From contig CM046832.1 of NCBI GenBank assembly GCA_025618425.1, forward strand, positions 63,752,779 through 63,816,778: 64,000 nucleotides of DNA, given 5' to 3'. Below the pieces are notes generated by a model. The model was not told the DNA's origin and made no database searches. It was given only the letters and a program-made list of their open reading frames with translations. This stretch comes from Heliocidaris tuberculata. Its lineage: Eukaryota; Echinodermata; Echinoidea; Camarodonta; Echinometridae. Both the position numbers and the translations under genes were made by a program. Position 1 is the stretch's first letter; every line of letters begins with the position of its first letter. Below, piece by piece: positions 10,612 through 24,000 of this stretch.

Positions 10612-11331
10612 CACTCATAGCGACTTTACTATACTTAGTGTGTAGACTCTAGGCAGTCATCCACCTCGACACCTTCAAAACACCACTGCACGAAAGTCAC
10701 CAACATTCACTCATAATCGGCATTTAATTTACAAAAAACGACACCAACATATTCATGAAATACAATAAATTCAACTCACCAATGTTGGAAAAGATAATTC
10801 CAAAAATGAAATCCGTAATTTACTGTCACTTCTGGCGAAACGGGGTATCGCAAGTCATCGTGTACATTTCCTGATCGCCGCGAGCGCTGACATCTCCCGC
10901 TAAAAAATTTGGTTGTTAAAAGTTTGGTTCCTATCGCGCGCACGTAAGTCCCGATTTTCCATATGTGTGATCGTAGAGATCGATGTGCACGCGATACCGA
11001 GTTTCGTTGTGGACAAAAAAAATTTGGCCGATTTAGTCTAAAAACATCGGCAGCAGGAAAACAATATGCGATCGCGAAAACATTGGCGGGGATTTTTTAG
11101 GTTTTGGACATGATTTTGACTTTGGATTTTGCTGGAAATATCAGAAGTTCTTCCTAAAGGCCATTTAAGGTAGGAGTGAGATTTTAAAGAGCTGAATTTG
11201 AAAGGAAGTATTTCAAATATTTATCTAATTTTTTCCCCCATACCTTAGGTACATGCGATAGAAAATGACTAGTATTTTTGCATTCGTCCCGCGTAGTGGT
11301 CAATATGACCACTATAGTATTACGTGGTGTG
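10612..11331. mobile_element. 720-bp insertion with 8-bp target duplication
   Basis: The 8-mer TGTGAGCC occurs at 10,604-10,611 and 11,332-11,339, and only once at the matching point of the opposite foldback arm (inverted, near 11,675). This defines a 720-bp insertion beginning CACTCATAG and ending GTGGTGTG. The 8-bp duplication suggests a hAT-like origin. Terminal inverted similarity is weak, and no ORF of note is present. Confidence 0.6.
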
Positions 11332-11830
11332 TGTGAGCCATGCAAACCACCCTCGGAGTTTGCTAAAGGGGTTACCTTCCAGGATCAACTAAGATTGTAA
11401 AACTTGAATGAATAAAAAAGAAAAAAACAAAAATCGGCAGGTGTGATCAGGTTTGTTTTACCTTTCATGTGTAACTTGTATATATATGGGACTACACAAA
11501 TCTTACCTTGCATGTGTAGTCCCATATATACAAGTTACATGTGCAAGGTAAAAAAAAACCTGATCACACCTTCCGATTTTTTTTTTTTTTTTTTCTTATT
11601 TATTCATTCAATTTTTACAATCTTAGTTGATCCTGGAAGGTAACCCCTTTAGCAAACTCCGAGGGTGGTTTGCATGGCTCACAGTATGTGGGAAATGGTG
11701 ATATTTAGATCTAGATTTTGTGGGTTGATATCCCCCTCCACACACAGTATAGGCATGGAGTGTACAGCTCTGTGGCCAGTACCAGATTGATGAGCCACAT
11801 AGCTTGTACAGCTAGGCGCTTCGTGGGTGA

Positions 11831-13526
11831 AAAATTTTTAAACCGGGGACGCATGCATATTTGCTATCCGGACTAGCTATTGTTTCAGAGCAGATATTTG
11901 AGGATATAAAATCATTTGAATGAATTTCAGGTAGACGTAGATTTCTAGTTTTAGTTCTTAATAATATGAAGCCTATATAAATTATAATATCTGCATTCAC
12001 TCAAACTCTAGTAAAATGCAATTCATAATAGTTAAAGCTCCATTTGCAGGTTACTTTTCCAGTTACCACTCGAAAAATATTCAAATTATTCACATAGTTT
12101 CATTATACAATTTTTTCCTATTAAACAATTTCTTATACCTTTCTTCCTGAAGTATTGTTTATCACATGGACTGTGTTTGGCAACAGGTATAAGATTTATA
12201 TGGCTATAGAGTACAATAAACTGTTTTCACATTTCATGCACATTTTGTTGTCTCATACAAGAACACCAGCACTTCTTGCCGATGTCGACGCTAGAAGCAA
12301 AACCCCCAATATTTCACTCGCCAGTACCCTTCCGTAATAGGGGGTCAGGGTAGCTCGGCAGTAGTGCAGACTTGGCACCTTCAATAAAGCCTTACTTTTC
12401 ATGATTCACTGAGTCCGATATATCGCTAGCGTAGTGCCGAGTTACCCTGGATCCTGTCAAAATGGCCCCGCTCTCAAAGTGAGAGGCACAAATATGTAGA
12501 GTCTACATGTCACCCAGTAATCTACAATAACCTCGCATACAATGTATGTGTGAGTTCATGTTGTCAGAAATATGCTGGGGAATATAGGGGGCCTTAATGA
12601 TTTTGATTGCAAATAATGTAGCTGGTTTGTTCTGTCTCTGGTTTTTTTTTAAAACCTAACAACATAACTAATAATAATAATAATAAGACATTGCTTAGTA
12701 AACGCATAATATATGGTCTCTATGCAGGTTATAACATCACTGTAATGGTGTTACAAAATCTTAGTTACACACACAAAAACAATTGTGTTTTCAGCTCAGA
12801 TTTAAACTGATCCAACTGAGTGATATTTCTTAACCCATTGCATGCAGGAACCGGGTGGCCCTTTGTATTAAGCCTATGGGAGTTAAAGAATTCAGTAGTC
12901 AACGGGTTAAAATACTAATTGATTCCTTAAAAAATAATTGAGATTAAGAATCTGAAAATAGATATATCATATCTTCCTATCTATTTCTATCGGAAAAACG
13001 TGTAAAAATTGGAAATATGTAAGGACTTGCCTTCAGCTAATCTGTCCTGTATTGTAAAGCTGCTGCACTGCAATGAAAATCTGACCTGTAATGTATGTCA
13101 GACCCTGAAGCTGCCCCCACCTGTGCAAAGCATGGGGTCTGACACATGAATGTACTTTGCTTTGGTTTTGAGGTTCATAAAAATATGAATTTGGAAAGGC
13201 CCCCAAAATGGGGAACATTTTTCAAACTCACTTATCTTTGCACACTGCTGTCTATCCTACTTTAAATAGATGATCATCTAATTCCATTTTTTATTCTTCA
13301 AATATATTCCTAATTGTGAAAAGATGACAAAATATTGCCATTCTTTTTTTGTTCTGACATCTTCACATGACCGTACTAGTGCATGACGTCACGATCAAGA
13401 ATTAATGGCTGCGATTTTCTGCAGTGAAAACTCCCAGAAAGTAATGACTTTGAGCAGATTGTAGCTAAATAACAATCATTGTTATAATTACTCTTACAGT
13501 TATCATTAACATGATTTGATTTTCAG
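11831..13526. other. Upstream flank or first intron of the F-box gene
   Basis: No coding exon is visible. It ends in a 3' splice site (TTGATTTTCAG at 13,516-13,526), so the gene has at least one upstream non-coding exon that I could not locate. An inverted pair GGGTAGCTCGGCA / TGCCGAGTTACCC (12,349 and 12,438) looks like a mini-MITE of about 105 bp. An ATAATAATAATAATAA run lies near 12,669. Confidence 0.45.
12834..12906. mobile_element. 73-bp TTAA-flanked mini-MITE
   Basis: The element starts CCCATTGCATGCAGG and ends GTAGTCAACGGG, with TTAA directly on each side (12,830-12,833 and 12,907-12,910). CCC...GGG at TTAA is the piggyBac signature. A single similar end (TTAACCCATTGACTACTG) appears at 20,251. 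Confidence 0.6.
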
Positions 13527-13541
13527 CAGTCTGCCTCCACC

Positions 13542-14582
13542 ATGGATGGACGTGATAACTCTAATGTAGGGTCAAGTGATTCAGAAGGAGTTCCTGCCAG
13601 ACCTCCCCCAAAGAGAGCCAAGTCCAAGTCCAGAGTCTGGGACAGGGTGGCTCGACTAGCCAGGAGGACCAGGAGCTCACGGGAAGGGGACAGCGACTTT
13701 GCCTCGACAGGAGAAGAAGCGGGAGAGGCCGATCTTCCGTCAGAGCAGATGGATCTGAGTGATGGACCTTCCACCAGCTCATACCTGGCACCAAACTCAA
13801 GGAAACAGCAGCTTTCAGACTGCAGTTCTTCAAGCGAAGGTGACCTGGCAACATGTAGCAATACAGCCAGATTATCAAAACACAATGGTTACAGTCCGCC
13901 AGATAACAGTGAAGTTGTTTATCAGCACTGTGTCCGTCCTAGTGCTGTCAAGGCGATGTTCCGACCAGCAGAACTGAAGCTTCAAAGTGAACATGTACAG
14001 TTAAGAAAGAAACGAAACCCAAACAGTTCGATACCTTGCAGACATTCAGACTGTGCTTTGGAAGTGCAGAGAAATCGCAACGACTATTGTCATTGTCCAG
14101 CTTGCTGCTGCTGTCGCCGTGGAAATGTAGGCACTGCCTCAGGCAGCTGGCCTAGAAATAGGTCTTGTCCTCTGCGTATGAGTCTGAGAATGCCCATCCA
14201 GCAGACAAAGGCTGTCCAGTCTCCGTCCTCATCGCCTCGTAACAAGAACCTGTGGAAGCGAAATTCAGTACAAGGTCCTCTCATGACCAAATCAGTTTCC
14301 CTCCAAAGCGAACGTCCAGGCAGCGCAATGTATGACATGAGGATAGCCAACATGGAGTGTGGGGAGGAGGAGAAAGCTGCGCTGAGGGCCAATCGATCAC
14401 TGGACATGCTGCACAGTGCTGTTATGCATGATGTCAAGGGATTATCAAGAAGCATTCCACTGTTCTGTGATCAGGATAGGACAATTGCTGAACAAAATGG
14501 CGGTGAACAGAAAACTAAAGAGAAACCAGTTGATCTGTGGAAAGACAGAGTCTCAGGACCAGTTTTCAAGGAAAGATTGGAG
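13542..14582 (+). CDS. F-box/WD40 gene, coding exon 1 (residues 1-347)
   Basis: It encodes the long N-terminal region before the F-box. The exon begins at 13,527 after TTTTCAG, and the donor is GAG|GTTTGT in phase 0. Visible are basic residues 22-44, serine-rich and acidic stretches near 45-105, and a cluster at 166-191 with C166, H168, C171, C183, H184, C185 and C188-C191. The exon end reads KPVDLWKDRVSGPVFKERLE and leads directly into the helical segment encoded by exon 2. Overlapping antisense ORFs of about 100-120 codons are shadows of this exon. Confidence 0.88.
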
Positions 14583-17500
14583 GTTTGTATTGATAAGGGA
14601 TAAATACTCCTTTTATATCCAAGTTTCTTGCTAACTTGTAGATCAGAATATCTTGAATATGTAGGTGGCATTTGAGATAGGAATTTTAAATTACTAATTG
14701 CATGTATTCTCCATAATTTTTAAAGAAATTATACCTGACAAAAATAACCTGTAATATCCTTTTAAAAGTACAAGTCTCCATAAGAATCTTTTGTAAGAGT
14801 GCATGTATCATTATACCATCATGCACAAATGGTTGAAGAAAAAAATGGGGAAAAGGGAAGGAAAGTTGTCAATCTACACTCTACTCTACTCTACTCTACT
14901 TGGTTATTTAAACTGTGAAAGTAGGCCTTGACTGAACTATTACCCTTGTGCTTGTAATACCATAGTTGAGGGTATCTGCAAATGGTTTTATTTTTGAAAC
15001 TCCTCACCCTTGGTATCAACACCAAGGGTGTTATGTACTGGCTTGAATGTTAATGCTGCAAGTGACAGTTCTTTATGGTAACAAACTTCCCAAATTGTGT
15101 TTACTGTGGAGTCAGTCCAAGTGATTCTAAGTAAAAATACCATACAATTTCCTTACAATTTATTAGTATGTCAGTGCCAAGTGCATGCAGGTTTTTCTCT
15201 AACTAGTGCATAGGAAATTTGGTGCTCTTAACAACTGTTGAACTTGAGAAAGAGAAATAGCAAGGGTAAATTCTGGCCAACAAGGTTACGGACAAAGATT
15301 TATTGAAGTTAATATGTCAGTGTATTAATGTGTATTACTGTCAACCTGCAGTAATCATGATTTGATCCTCCTTAACCATTTTCCTTACCTGAGATCAGTG
15401 TAGAAAAATAATATTTTTGTTTACAGCCCAAGCTCTTTTTCTATTTTCATGCAAGATTTTGTGCTTTGAAATTGATGAATTTAACTGTTTTTCACCAGAG
15501 ATCTTTTTCAGTTTTCCAGAGCTCTTTTGGAGCTTTGCAGAGCTAAATCACTCAGCATTCCTTTGTATTTGTTTCCTACCTGGTATGCTGAAAGGCCAGT
15601 TCAATCAATTTGAAACAAGTGTAATCTGTTAACTTCATGCATGCACAGATATGTTTGTTTTCATGTTAGTTATTTTTAGTGACAGCCAATTAAGTTTCAT
15701 TATCTGAACTTGTAGTGCTTCTCTTTCTCTTCTCTAGACAATCCTTGGATGGTTCAGGGAGTTCAATGATCAACAGAAAAATATGTTAATGAAGAGACTA
15801 GTGGTAAGAAAACTTTATTCATTCTCTAAGTGTACTAGGTGTTAAAAAAAAAAACAACAACACAGTGGACACTTTTGATCGCTAATAACTCAGATATTAT
15901 ACCTCTTATCGGACTAAGCTTGTTACATTGTTAAGTTGAAGGATGTAAAATTTATTGGGAGCAAGTTTTATGACCTTTTTATGAATGCTTTGTTTCTAAA
16001 TATTGCTCTGAATATTTATTTAGTTTTTTTCAAGAAGTGAAAAATCAAGGCAACGAAATCTGTGTGTATCAGTAATTAATTCAGAACACAACTACTGGCA
16101 TTGTGTGTTGCAACTGAAATTCCAGAACACTTTTTTAAACCAGAGTCATGAATCATTAATGACACTGGACAGCAAAAGGTTGGCAGAAATGACAGCTGCA
16201 ATACATATTGGCAATTGTTGTGTTGATTGAGGCAAATTGACAAATTGTGATTTTGTTATGTCATGCCCTTACTATTCACCAAATTTCCCATTTTTTCTCC
16301 CAAGTTATATTGATGGTAACATGGCTTTTGCATGTATGCTTTTACATGTACAGTATGTAAAATTAAGCATTTTCTTTCAGAAACACGAAAAGGGGACTTG
16401 TCTTAAATATAGTGCATGTAAATTTTAGTCGACTTGCGCAATTACGTAAGTGATACATACATGCCCATTTGGCCGTTTTGGTTGTCCCATGAATTGTGGG
16501 TTTGTAGCGCCCTGCTGGAAAAAAACCCAAAACAAAACACACTAAAAAAAACAGTTGTGTATGTATCATGTGTATTTTAACCAGCTGTTTTTTAAATGCA
16601 ACATTTTTTCCATCTTCTGTTCTGAACCTTTATAGGAGGAGTGTGATTTACCTCAGATGCACATGTTATCTGTTACCATGGAGCCCATCCTGCATGAACA
16701 CTGCCCTCATAACTGCCAAGATTTGTTGTCATGGTTGCCAAATCAACTCTCTACAAAGATCCTGAGCTACCTTGATCCAGGTACGACATATATCCCAAAG
16801 TTATTTTTAAAAAATGTATTGTGGCTCATTTTTCACATTAGTACAGTGATGTTGGAGGGACTAGAAAGAGAAATACCTAGCGTAAGTTCTTGTTTTTAGA
16901 AAATGCATACCGTATTTTCCATCCTAAAGGTCGCACCCCAACTTTGACAACTCATTTGAGGAGAAAAAAAATATGGGGAAAAATCACAAGTATAAGAAAT
17001 CTTGCCCCCCAAAATTCATACAAATTTTTAAAAAATGGTCAAACTTTTTATTGTATTGACTTTTTGAAGACGATTATTCCTAGATGTCTTTGCTTTTATG
17101 TCATTAAGAATTAAAAAGAGGAAGAGAATCTAATGAAGCGTAATGCTCGCAAACATGTACATCTTTGTAGACTACTACGGTACGTGCACAGTTTCCCTAC
17201 CATAAAAGTTTGAGTATGAATGGGACTATTAACCCTGAATGCAACTCGCAAATTGAGGCACAATCACTACCAAAATTGGAAAGGAAATGTTTCCACCACT
17301 CTAAAAGAATTGTTAAGAGATATCTTACATAGGTGCATATTCCATCAAAAGTTCCCTTTGTGATTTGCAAAGACAGAAAAATACACTCAGCATGATGGTT
17401 TCGAAGAGGAAAATGAAACGTAATCACAACGATTTGCATGCTGAAACATGTCCTTGCCATGAACTAGGAGGTCAATCTAATGCGCGTACAGAATGCACAT

Positions 17501-17977
17501 GCTACATGTATGTGCACTATGAAAATCCACTGCGATGACCGTCTGTTTTCCATACAAAATACACACATCTCCGTGAAGGATCCTGCGAGGATATGACCAC
17601 CCTGAAATAGCGCGGAGGTGGAGGGGTACACTGATCTCTACGGAAAAATTCTGTAGAGATCAGTGGAGGGGCACCATCCACTGAACTCTACACTAGAGTT
17701 CAATGGGTGCCATCAATTTCTACAAGGGATGCGCTATGCATTACAGAGCGCTTATGTAGTGCTGTAACATCCATTACAATAGCTTATAGTACAGAAAAAA
17801 CATTTGCCTCTTTGATATTACCATTAAATAGACCCGGAAGAAAATCTTTTTGAGGCTGATTTCAGCACGTTACTGGAGCTCAATCGAGCTTCGTGCAAGT
17901 GCTTTGTCAACCTTGGAAGACCATACGAGGCCGCGTTTGCTATTATATTTATGAAATATTTAGTTATTAGTTCTGAA

Positions 17978-18036
<59 letters not shown>

Positions 18037-21000
18037 TGAAAATATTTCAGTACTTAAAGTAGATATTCATTGATTTTTAAAACTGACTTAATTTTCATTT
18101 TTGCGTAGGTGAAGCTTAGACCGGACAAGTTTGTCAAAATTCGACACTTGCAAACATTCGAAGTAATGATTATTATCAATTACAAATTGCTAAAATACAG
18201 CCCCGACATAGCACCTGAACAGCTCTTCGAAAGCCGCTGAAATGTGTGACGTCAAAGGGAGGACGTTAATTGCACAAGCAGACGATGTCCCATAACATCT
18301 CACATATTTTCAGTGCCTGTTTTGTCATCTTCTCCTCAGTTATTTCACTTCACTAGCATTAGTCTATTATGTTTAATCCATATATTGCCTCACTCTAAAC
18401 CCCGTGCATGGGTTTATTTGGATGGAAAATGAAGCGTTACAAGAATAAAGGAATCAGTTGCTTGTAAACAAAATAGACGCCATTTCATTCACAGCTGCAT
18501 ACACCGCTGGACGTTCGGCGTTGAATGAGGGATAAATACCGTCCTTGCAATCATTCAGCGGGCATTTCAATTTGAAAGTGTGGTTTCTTTGATTGTTCAT
18601 TAACCCTCATCCTATATATTTACAAACAAAAGATTTCATTAATCAGAATCTGTTTCATTCCCATTTTAGAATGGTGTGAAATATGGGCACGTTTGAATAC
18701 ACTAAATTCTTTATAATTTGAGAAATAACTGCACTGCACTTATGTTCATTCTTTATGGGACGTCGTCTGCTTGGACAGGATTGTTCCCTTTATTGACGTC
18801 ATTGAAACATTGTTATTTTTTTGGCGAAGCGCTTGTATATCGCAGATGCTGGGAGGTAGTTTTATTTGTATTATTGTTTAATTACCTGATATGTAGTTGA
18901 CTTTAAACTGATACGATTGCTATCTGTTAACTTGCCAGTTTCTAGTGATACATTATTTATCATATTTGTGATTTTCTTTGAATGTGTACTTTAAAAAGAA
19001 AATTGCATTGATAGAGATAGAGCACAGGCTTACTGTAGTCCCGTCCATTCCAATACGTGTTGTTTAGACCAGGGTTTTGGAGGCGGTTCATTTTTGTCTG
19101 TTGTTGCGGATAGGCCGCACCCAGACTTTGTGATCATATTTTGGGTGAAAATACTGTGGCCTGTACGCCGGAAAATATGGTAATTTATACAGTATGCAAA
19201 TTTTCGGTAGAATCCTAACTGCCCCCTAGATTGCTGCAAAGCTAGTTTCCTTCAAATTGTCAATTCTACTCAATTCTACTCTTTGAGAGTGTAGAGCAAA
19301 ATTCTAGAAAACTGCAAGAGCTATATGTAGCATTAGCAAGAGTGTGCTACTGTGAAGATGGCACAGTGGCTAATTGAAAACTGAAGTTGGTAATTTGGCA
19401 TATGTGATTTATGTCCTACTTCAATAGCAACTTATGAAACCATTTACATACTGAATGTAGCCCCACTACATGTAGATATGATTAACAAAGTAGAACCATG
19501 TTTGTAATGTGAAAGCATACATGTAGTGTTAACCAATTTTCACCAAACTTGGATCAAGCATGTATAAGCATGTAAGGATGAACTTATTAGATTTTGACGA
19601 CAAGGATCATGTAAGACTAAAAAATCTCAAAAAACATCTTGTTATTGCAATACCTTTAGAAACAATGAAGCAATTTTAAACAAATTTAACTCAAGTTAGA
19701 GGATAAAAAGATTAAACTGGAAAAGAGATTGGGTTCTTGAGGACAGATTTTAAACGTCACAGGATCATTAATTAATTAAACATACACATAGGCAGAGGCA
19801 TAATGGAGATGCAGTCGCATTCTTTCCTGAGCTTTCCACTCTCCTGTGTATTTTTTCTCTAGTGTGGACAACTGAGGGATAGAATTAGGATAATGGTAGT
19901 TGCCTAGATCCCTTTATCCTAATGAGAATAAAATATGCTTGTATTCACAGTGAGCCTATGCCGGTGTGCTGGAGTGAATCGGGCGTGGAGAGCTCTTGCC
20001 GAGGAGTCGTATTTATGGAGTAATCTCTGTCTTCAACAAAAATGGCGTCTCTCCCAGGTGGAAGAACACAAGCAGATGATAAACCACATGGGATCCAGTA
20101 TACAGGTACTTATACATGTAGCTTCGACCAGAAACCACGAACTTGTTGGATTTTAATTTTTTTTGTGTTTGTTTATTTTTGTACATATATGCAAGCTTCA
20201 GGAAAAATATATTTAGAGAAATGTAGTGAGATGTAAAAAATGCAGATTATTAACCCATTGACTACTGAAATTTCTCATTCCATATAAGCTGAATAGAGGA
20301 ACCACCTTGGCCCAGTTTCTTGAAACCATCACAAGTCTAACTTTGTGGACATCCCATTGAAACACACGCTAATAAGCCGTTGTGTAATTAGTACATGGTA
20401 CAAATTACCCTGACATGACCTTGATATGTATGCGCACACGCAGTGGCGGATTCAGGGGGGGGCAATCCCGGCCCGTGCCCCCCCTTTTGAGGGAAAACAA
20501 TGCAATGTGCCCCCCCCCCCATTTGCGATTGTGCCCCCCCCCCTTTTTCGACCAGAAACCAGAAAAGAGCGACTTTTGGAGGGCTGGCGAGAGACCAAAA
20601 AAAATATGGGTCTCCTCCAAGCAGTTTCCCAAAGTTGACAATCCTGCATTTGTGGGCCCCCCCCCCCTTATACGAAATCCTGGATCCGCCCCTGCGCACA
20701 CGCTTTTTTTTTTTTTGGTGGATGGGCTACTTGTCTAACATGTAAAATCATACTGGTGCAACATCGTAGTGCATACAAAATTACAATGTATAAAGGTCAA
20801 TTGTACTCGATACAAATGGCCTTTATCTGCACATGCGCAAATTGTAATTACGAACTGGCTTATTCTTTAGCACACGTTTCTATGGGATGTCCAAGAACTT
20901 AGACATTAAAGTATGCTGCAAGATTGTCATGTCCTGCAATGTTATCACAAAATTCTTGGGGCGGGGGGGGGGGAAGAGGCATCATGACCCAATGACTTTA

Positions 21001-24000
21001 TAGTTAAACATTCTGATTGTATTCTGTCCGTCTTTCTATCTCTTTGTCTGTGTTAAACCTTTAACCAGTGGAAACAAGTGTTTGCTGAGCGTTACCGACT
21101 TCGGAGGAACTGGCTGAAAGGTTTCTGTACTGTAAGAACGTTTGAAGGTCATACCCAGGGAATCTCCTGTGTCCAGTTTGACGATACTAGGATAGTTAGT
21201 GGTTCATCAGACAAAACGATTAAGGTATGATCAAACTACATTGGAGATGTTTTGTTTAAGGAGAAGATTTAAAACATTCAAATGATAAGTTAATAGTAAA
21301 CTAAATTACCTCAAAATATGTGTTGAAAGTATGGCATTATTGTTTTTCTTTGTGATTTCTCTCCTTAACCAAAATATTATGCTGGACATGTATGTACATG
21401 TGTAACTATCCAGTGAGAAATACAATATGGCACATAAAGAGTTAAACCTGGTTTCGTCATCTCCTGCAGAGGTCATCGCAGACAACTGTCTGTGAAAAAC
21501 ATGGAGTGGCATTCCTTCTTTATAAATTTATAATTAATATTCATGTATTGTCTTTATACATCAGGTGTGGAACATCCGAACGAACTCCCCATGGTCCGTC
21601 CAGACCCTTGTAGGTCACTCAGGCACCGTCCGATGTCTCCACCTAGAGGGAAACCGCCTCGTTAGTGGCTCCACAGACACTACTATAAAGGTAAGAAGTG
21701 TTGTAAACTTGCATATTTCTGTTCCAAAACTTACAAAAAATATTGCTTTAAAAAAACATGAAAAGCAGCAACACTGGAAGCATCAACACAGATGTATGCA
21801 TAGGGCATGGTATTACTGGTATGAATTTCTAATTGCCTCTAGATTTGATATTTCTAGAGGTTAAGTACCAATTTCACGAATGTTGATCAATCACTGTACA
21901 GTGGCAGATCTAGGATTCTTTGACCTTTGATGGGGCAGAGCACAGGTGTCACACATTAAAAGTACAGCTGATATAGGTTAGCTTGAGGAAGAGAGGGGCA
22001 TGTCCCCTGCCCCTCCCCTGATCCACCCATCACCAATTGAAGCTTACAATTTGAATGGTTTCCACAAGGAAACTTTTTTTTTTTTAAAAGACTCACACAG
22101 TTCTGGCCCTCCAAAAACTGAATCTCCATTCCTCTTTATGATACCCTTCATCAGTAGTGGCGGAACTTCTTTCAAAGTGGGGGGCACCAGCAAAAAATGG
22201 CACTTTGGGGGGAAAAAGGGGCACCTACATAAAGGGTGAACATAAAGCGAAAATGGACAATTTTGTGACATTGGTATTACCCTACAGTCTATATTGTGGT
22301 TCTGGCACTACTTCAGCTTCCCCAATAAGCAGTTGTGTGTAATGGTCTAACGATTCATGTGCAGGCATGTGAAATTTCCGCGTTTACGCGAATTTCCGCT
22401 TTTTTAAAATCATTTTCTCGCGTCTTTTTTTCACTTTCCGCGTTTTTTACACTCTGGGTAATGAAAAACACAGTCTAGTCTCGTACCATGCTTTTTGTCA
22501 AAATATAAACGTATTTTGAGCTGCTCATTACGAGCAATTATTATTCATGTCTAAAAACGCCTGGTAATAGAGACTATCCAATCCGGTATTCTGGTTTCAC
22601 GCTGCAGTGCGTGGCGGCCTAGCAGTGCACTGCTAAGCAGCCGCGCCGGGCTAGCAATCGAGTGGCACGGGGAAGCTCTGGGGGCGATAGCCGGTCTCGC
22701 ATGTATCGCGCGGCGTTGGTCAAGTTGCTTCAGCTGCTAGCTGTGTCTTCGAGTGGTACTTCGAGCGGGACTTCGAGTTCGTTTGGATAAATTTCTTCCG
22801 CGTTTCCAACACAGTTATGCACCATCTTGGTACTTGTTTTGAATTGTTTATTTACTGATGTGAACTTCACAAGAGGAACTTAAATCATGGCTTCTACTTT
22901 CAAGGATCAAAATTATGTGGAGCGGCCGGGGCTCGCGTGATGATAAGGCATCTATTGACAAGAAAGACCCTCTCGTTAAAGAGATTAGTATTAGTAAACA
23001 AGAAAAGTAGGAAAAGCATATAGTCTGTGAGTACCATAATAAAAACTGGAGTAATTTTGAACTGTGAGTTGAATGTTTGATACTTAATACAATAATATGT
23101 GTGTGTATTTGTGTTAGCGTGCAAACTTATTAGTGTATCAATTATTTGTGTTTTTCAAGAAAAATATAATTATAATTAATTATCTATCAAATCATAACAC
23201 ACCTACCCAGATACAGTTAATCCTAAGCCTGAATTTCCTCTCTTGGTATGCACCAGATTGCACAATTTCAAGTTCAAAAACTGCAAAGCTCCCCACCGTG
23301 GGAGGGGGGTGTCCCCCCTCCCACACCCTCCCCCGCTTGGTCGCTCCGCTCCCTCGCAATGTCACTAATTTATTTTCCTCTTTTTTTTTCTTACCTCACT
23401 CACATGCCTGTTCATGTGGGAGCGAGCAAAAATTTTCGGACTTTTTTCTAATGCTGAAGTCCTTGAGTTGTGCATTATTTACAGCGATATTTAATGAAAA
23501 TGACAACAGCAAATTCATTTTTGGGAAATGTCGAATGATCTCTTAATTTGTACATTAACCCTGTCGTTTTCTTTAGGATTACACTGTTATACAGTATAAC
23601 ATACTTTATGCGATCTGGTTGATTTCATTATATACTGTAAGAGCAAGCGAGCGAGCGCTGCCTCTGCCCCTGCCCTGCATTAATTATGTGAGTGTAACCT
23701 TTTTCTTTGTTGGTATTTTTTTGATAGGACAGTGTTTAAGTTGATTCTAGGAATACTACCCCATGGACTACCATCCCTTTTACAACTACCTCCCCCCCCC
23801 CCCCCCCCCCCCATCATACCAAGTGTGGGAGACTGCAGTATAAAGAGAAGAATTTTTTTCCAGAAAAGTGTATCCAAAGGTATTAACAAGGGCAATAAAT
23901 ATTTAATGCATTATCTCAACCTCAAAAATTCTTTGGTTTGAACACTAAAACCAATTCCCCAGGGACGCTGCAAGATAAGTTCTCTCAATTTGGGCCAAGG

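Larger units (their letters stand above)
9445..11830. mobile_element. Large foldback element with two nested insertions
   Basis: The right arm (about 11,480-11,830) pairs with a left arm that is broken into three pieces: about 9,445-9,493, 10,496-10,611 and 11,340-11,480. Paired landmarks include GGTACTGGCCACAGAGC, GGAGGGGGATATCAACC, TTTCCCACATACTGTGAGCC and AGTTTGCTAAAGGGGTTACC. The arms meet around a TGTAGTCCCATATA hairpin near 11,490-11,540. The gaps in the left arm hold the elements at 9,494-10,495 and 10,612-11,331. Confidence 0.7.
16910..19180. mobile_element. TA-flanked element with CCGTATTTTCC ends, in intron 3
   Basis: The left end CCGTATTTTCC and right end GGAAAATATGG are inverted, each bordered by TA (16,908-16,909 and 19,181-19,182). 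The next bases also match inverted (GGTCGCACCC against GGCCGCACCC on the opposite strand). Length is 2,271 bp. Inside are a (TA)n tract, a local inverted pair near 18,240-18,300 and 18,745-18,805 (GTCTGCTTG region), and two tiny palindromic insertions. No transposase ORF is visible. Confidence 0.5.

Noticed and set aside
13523..13885. 120-codon antisense ORF over the first F-box/WD40 exon
   Set aside because: It is a shadow of the coding strand, with no splice or start support; the sense exon joins nine further exons in frame.
20388..20745. Several ORFs of about 100 codons on both strands
   Set aside because: All fall in the hAT-like MITE at 20,441-20,694 and its C/G homopolymers; not coding.
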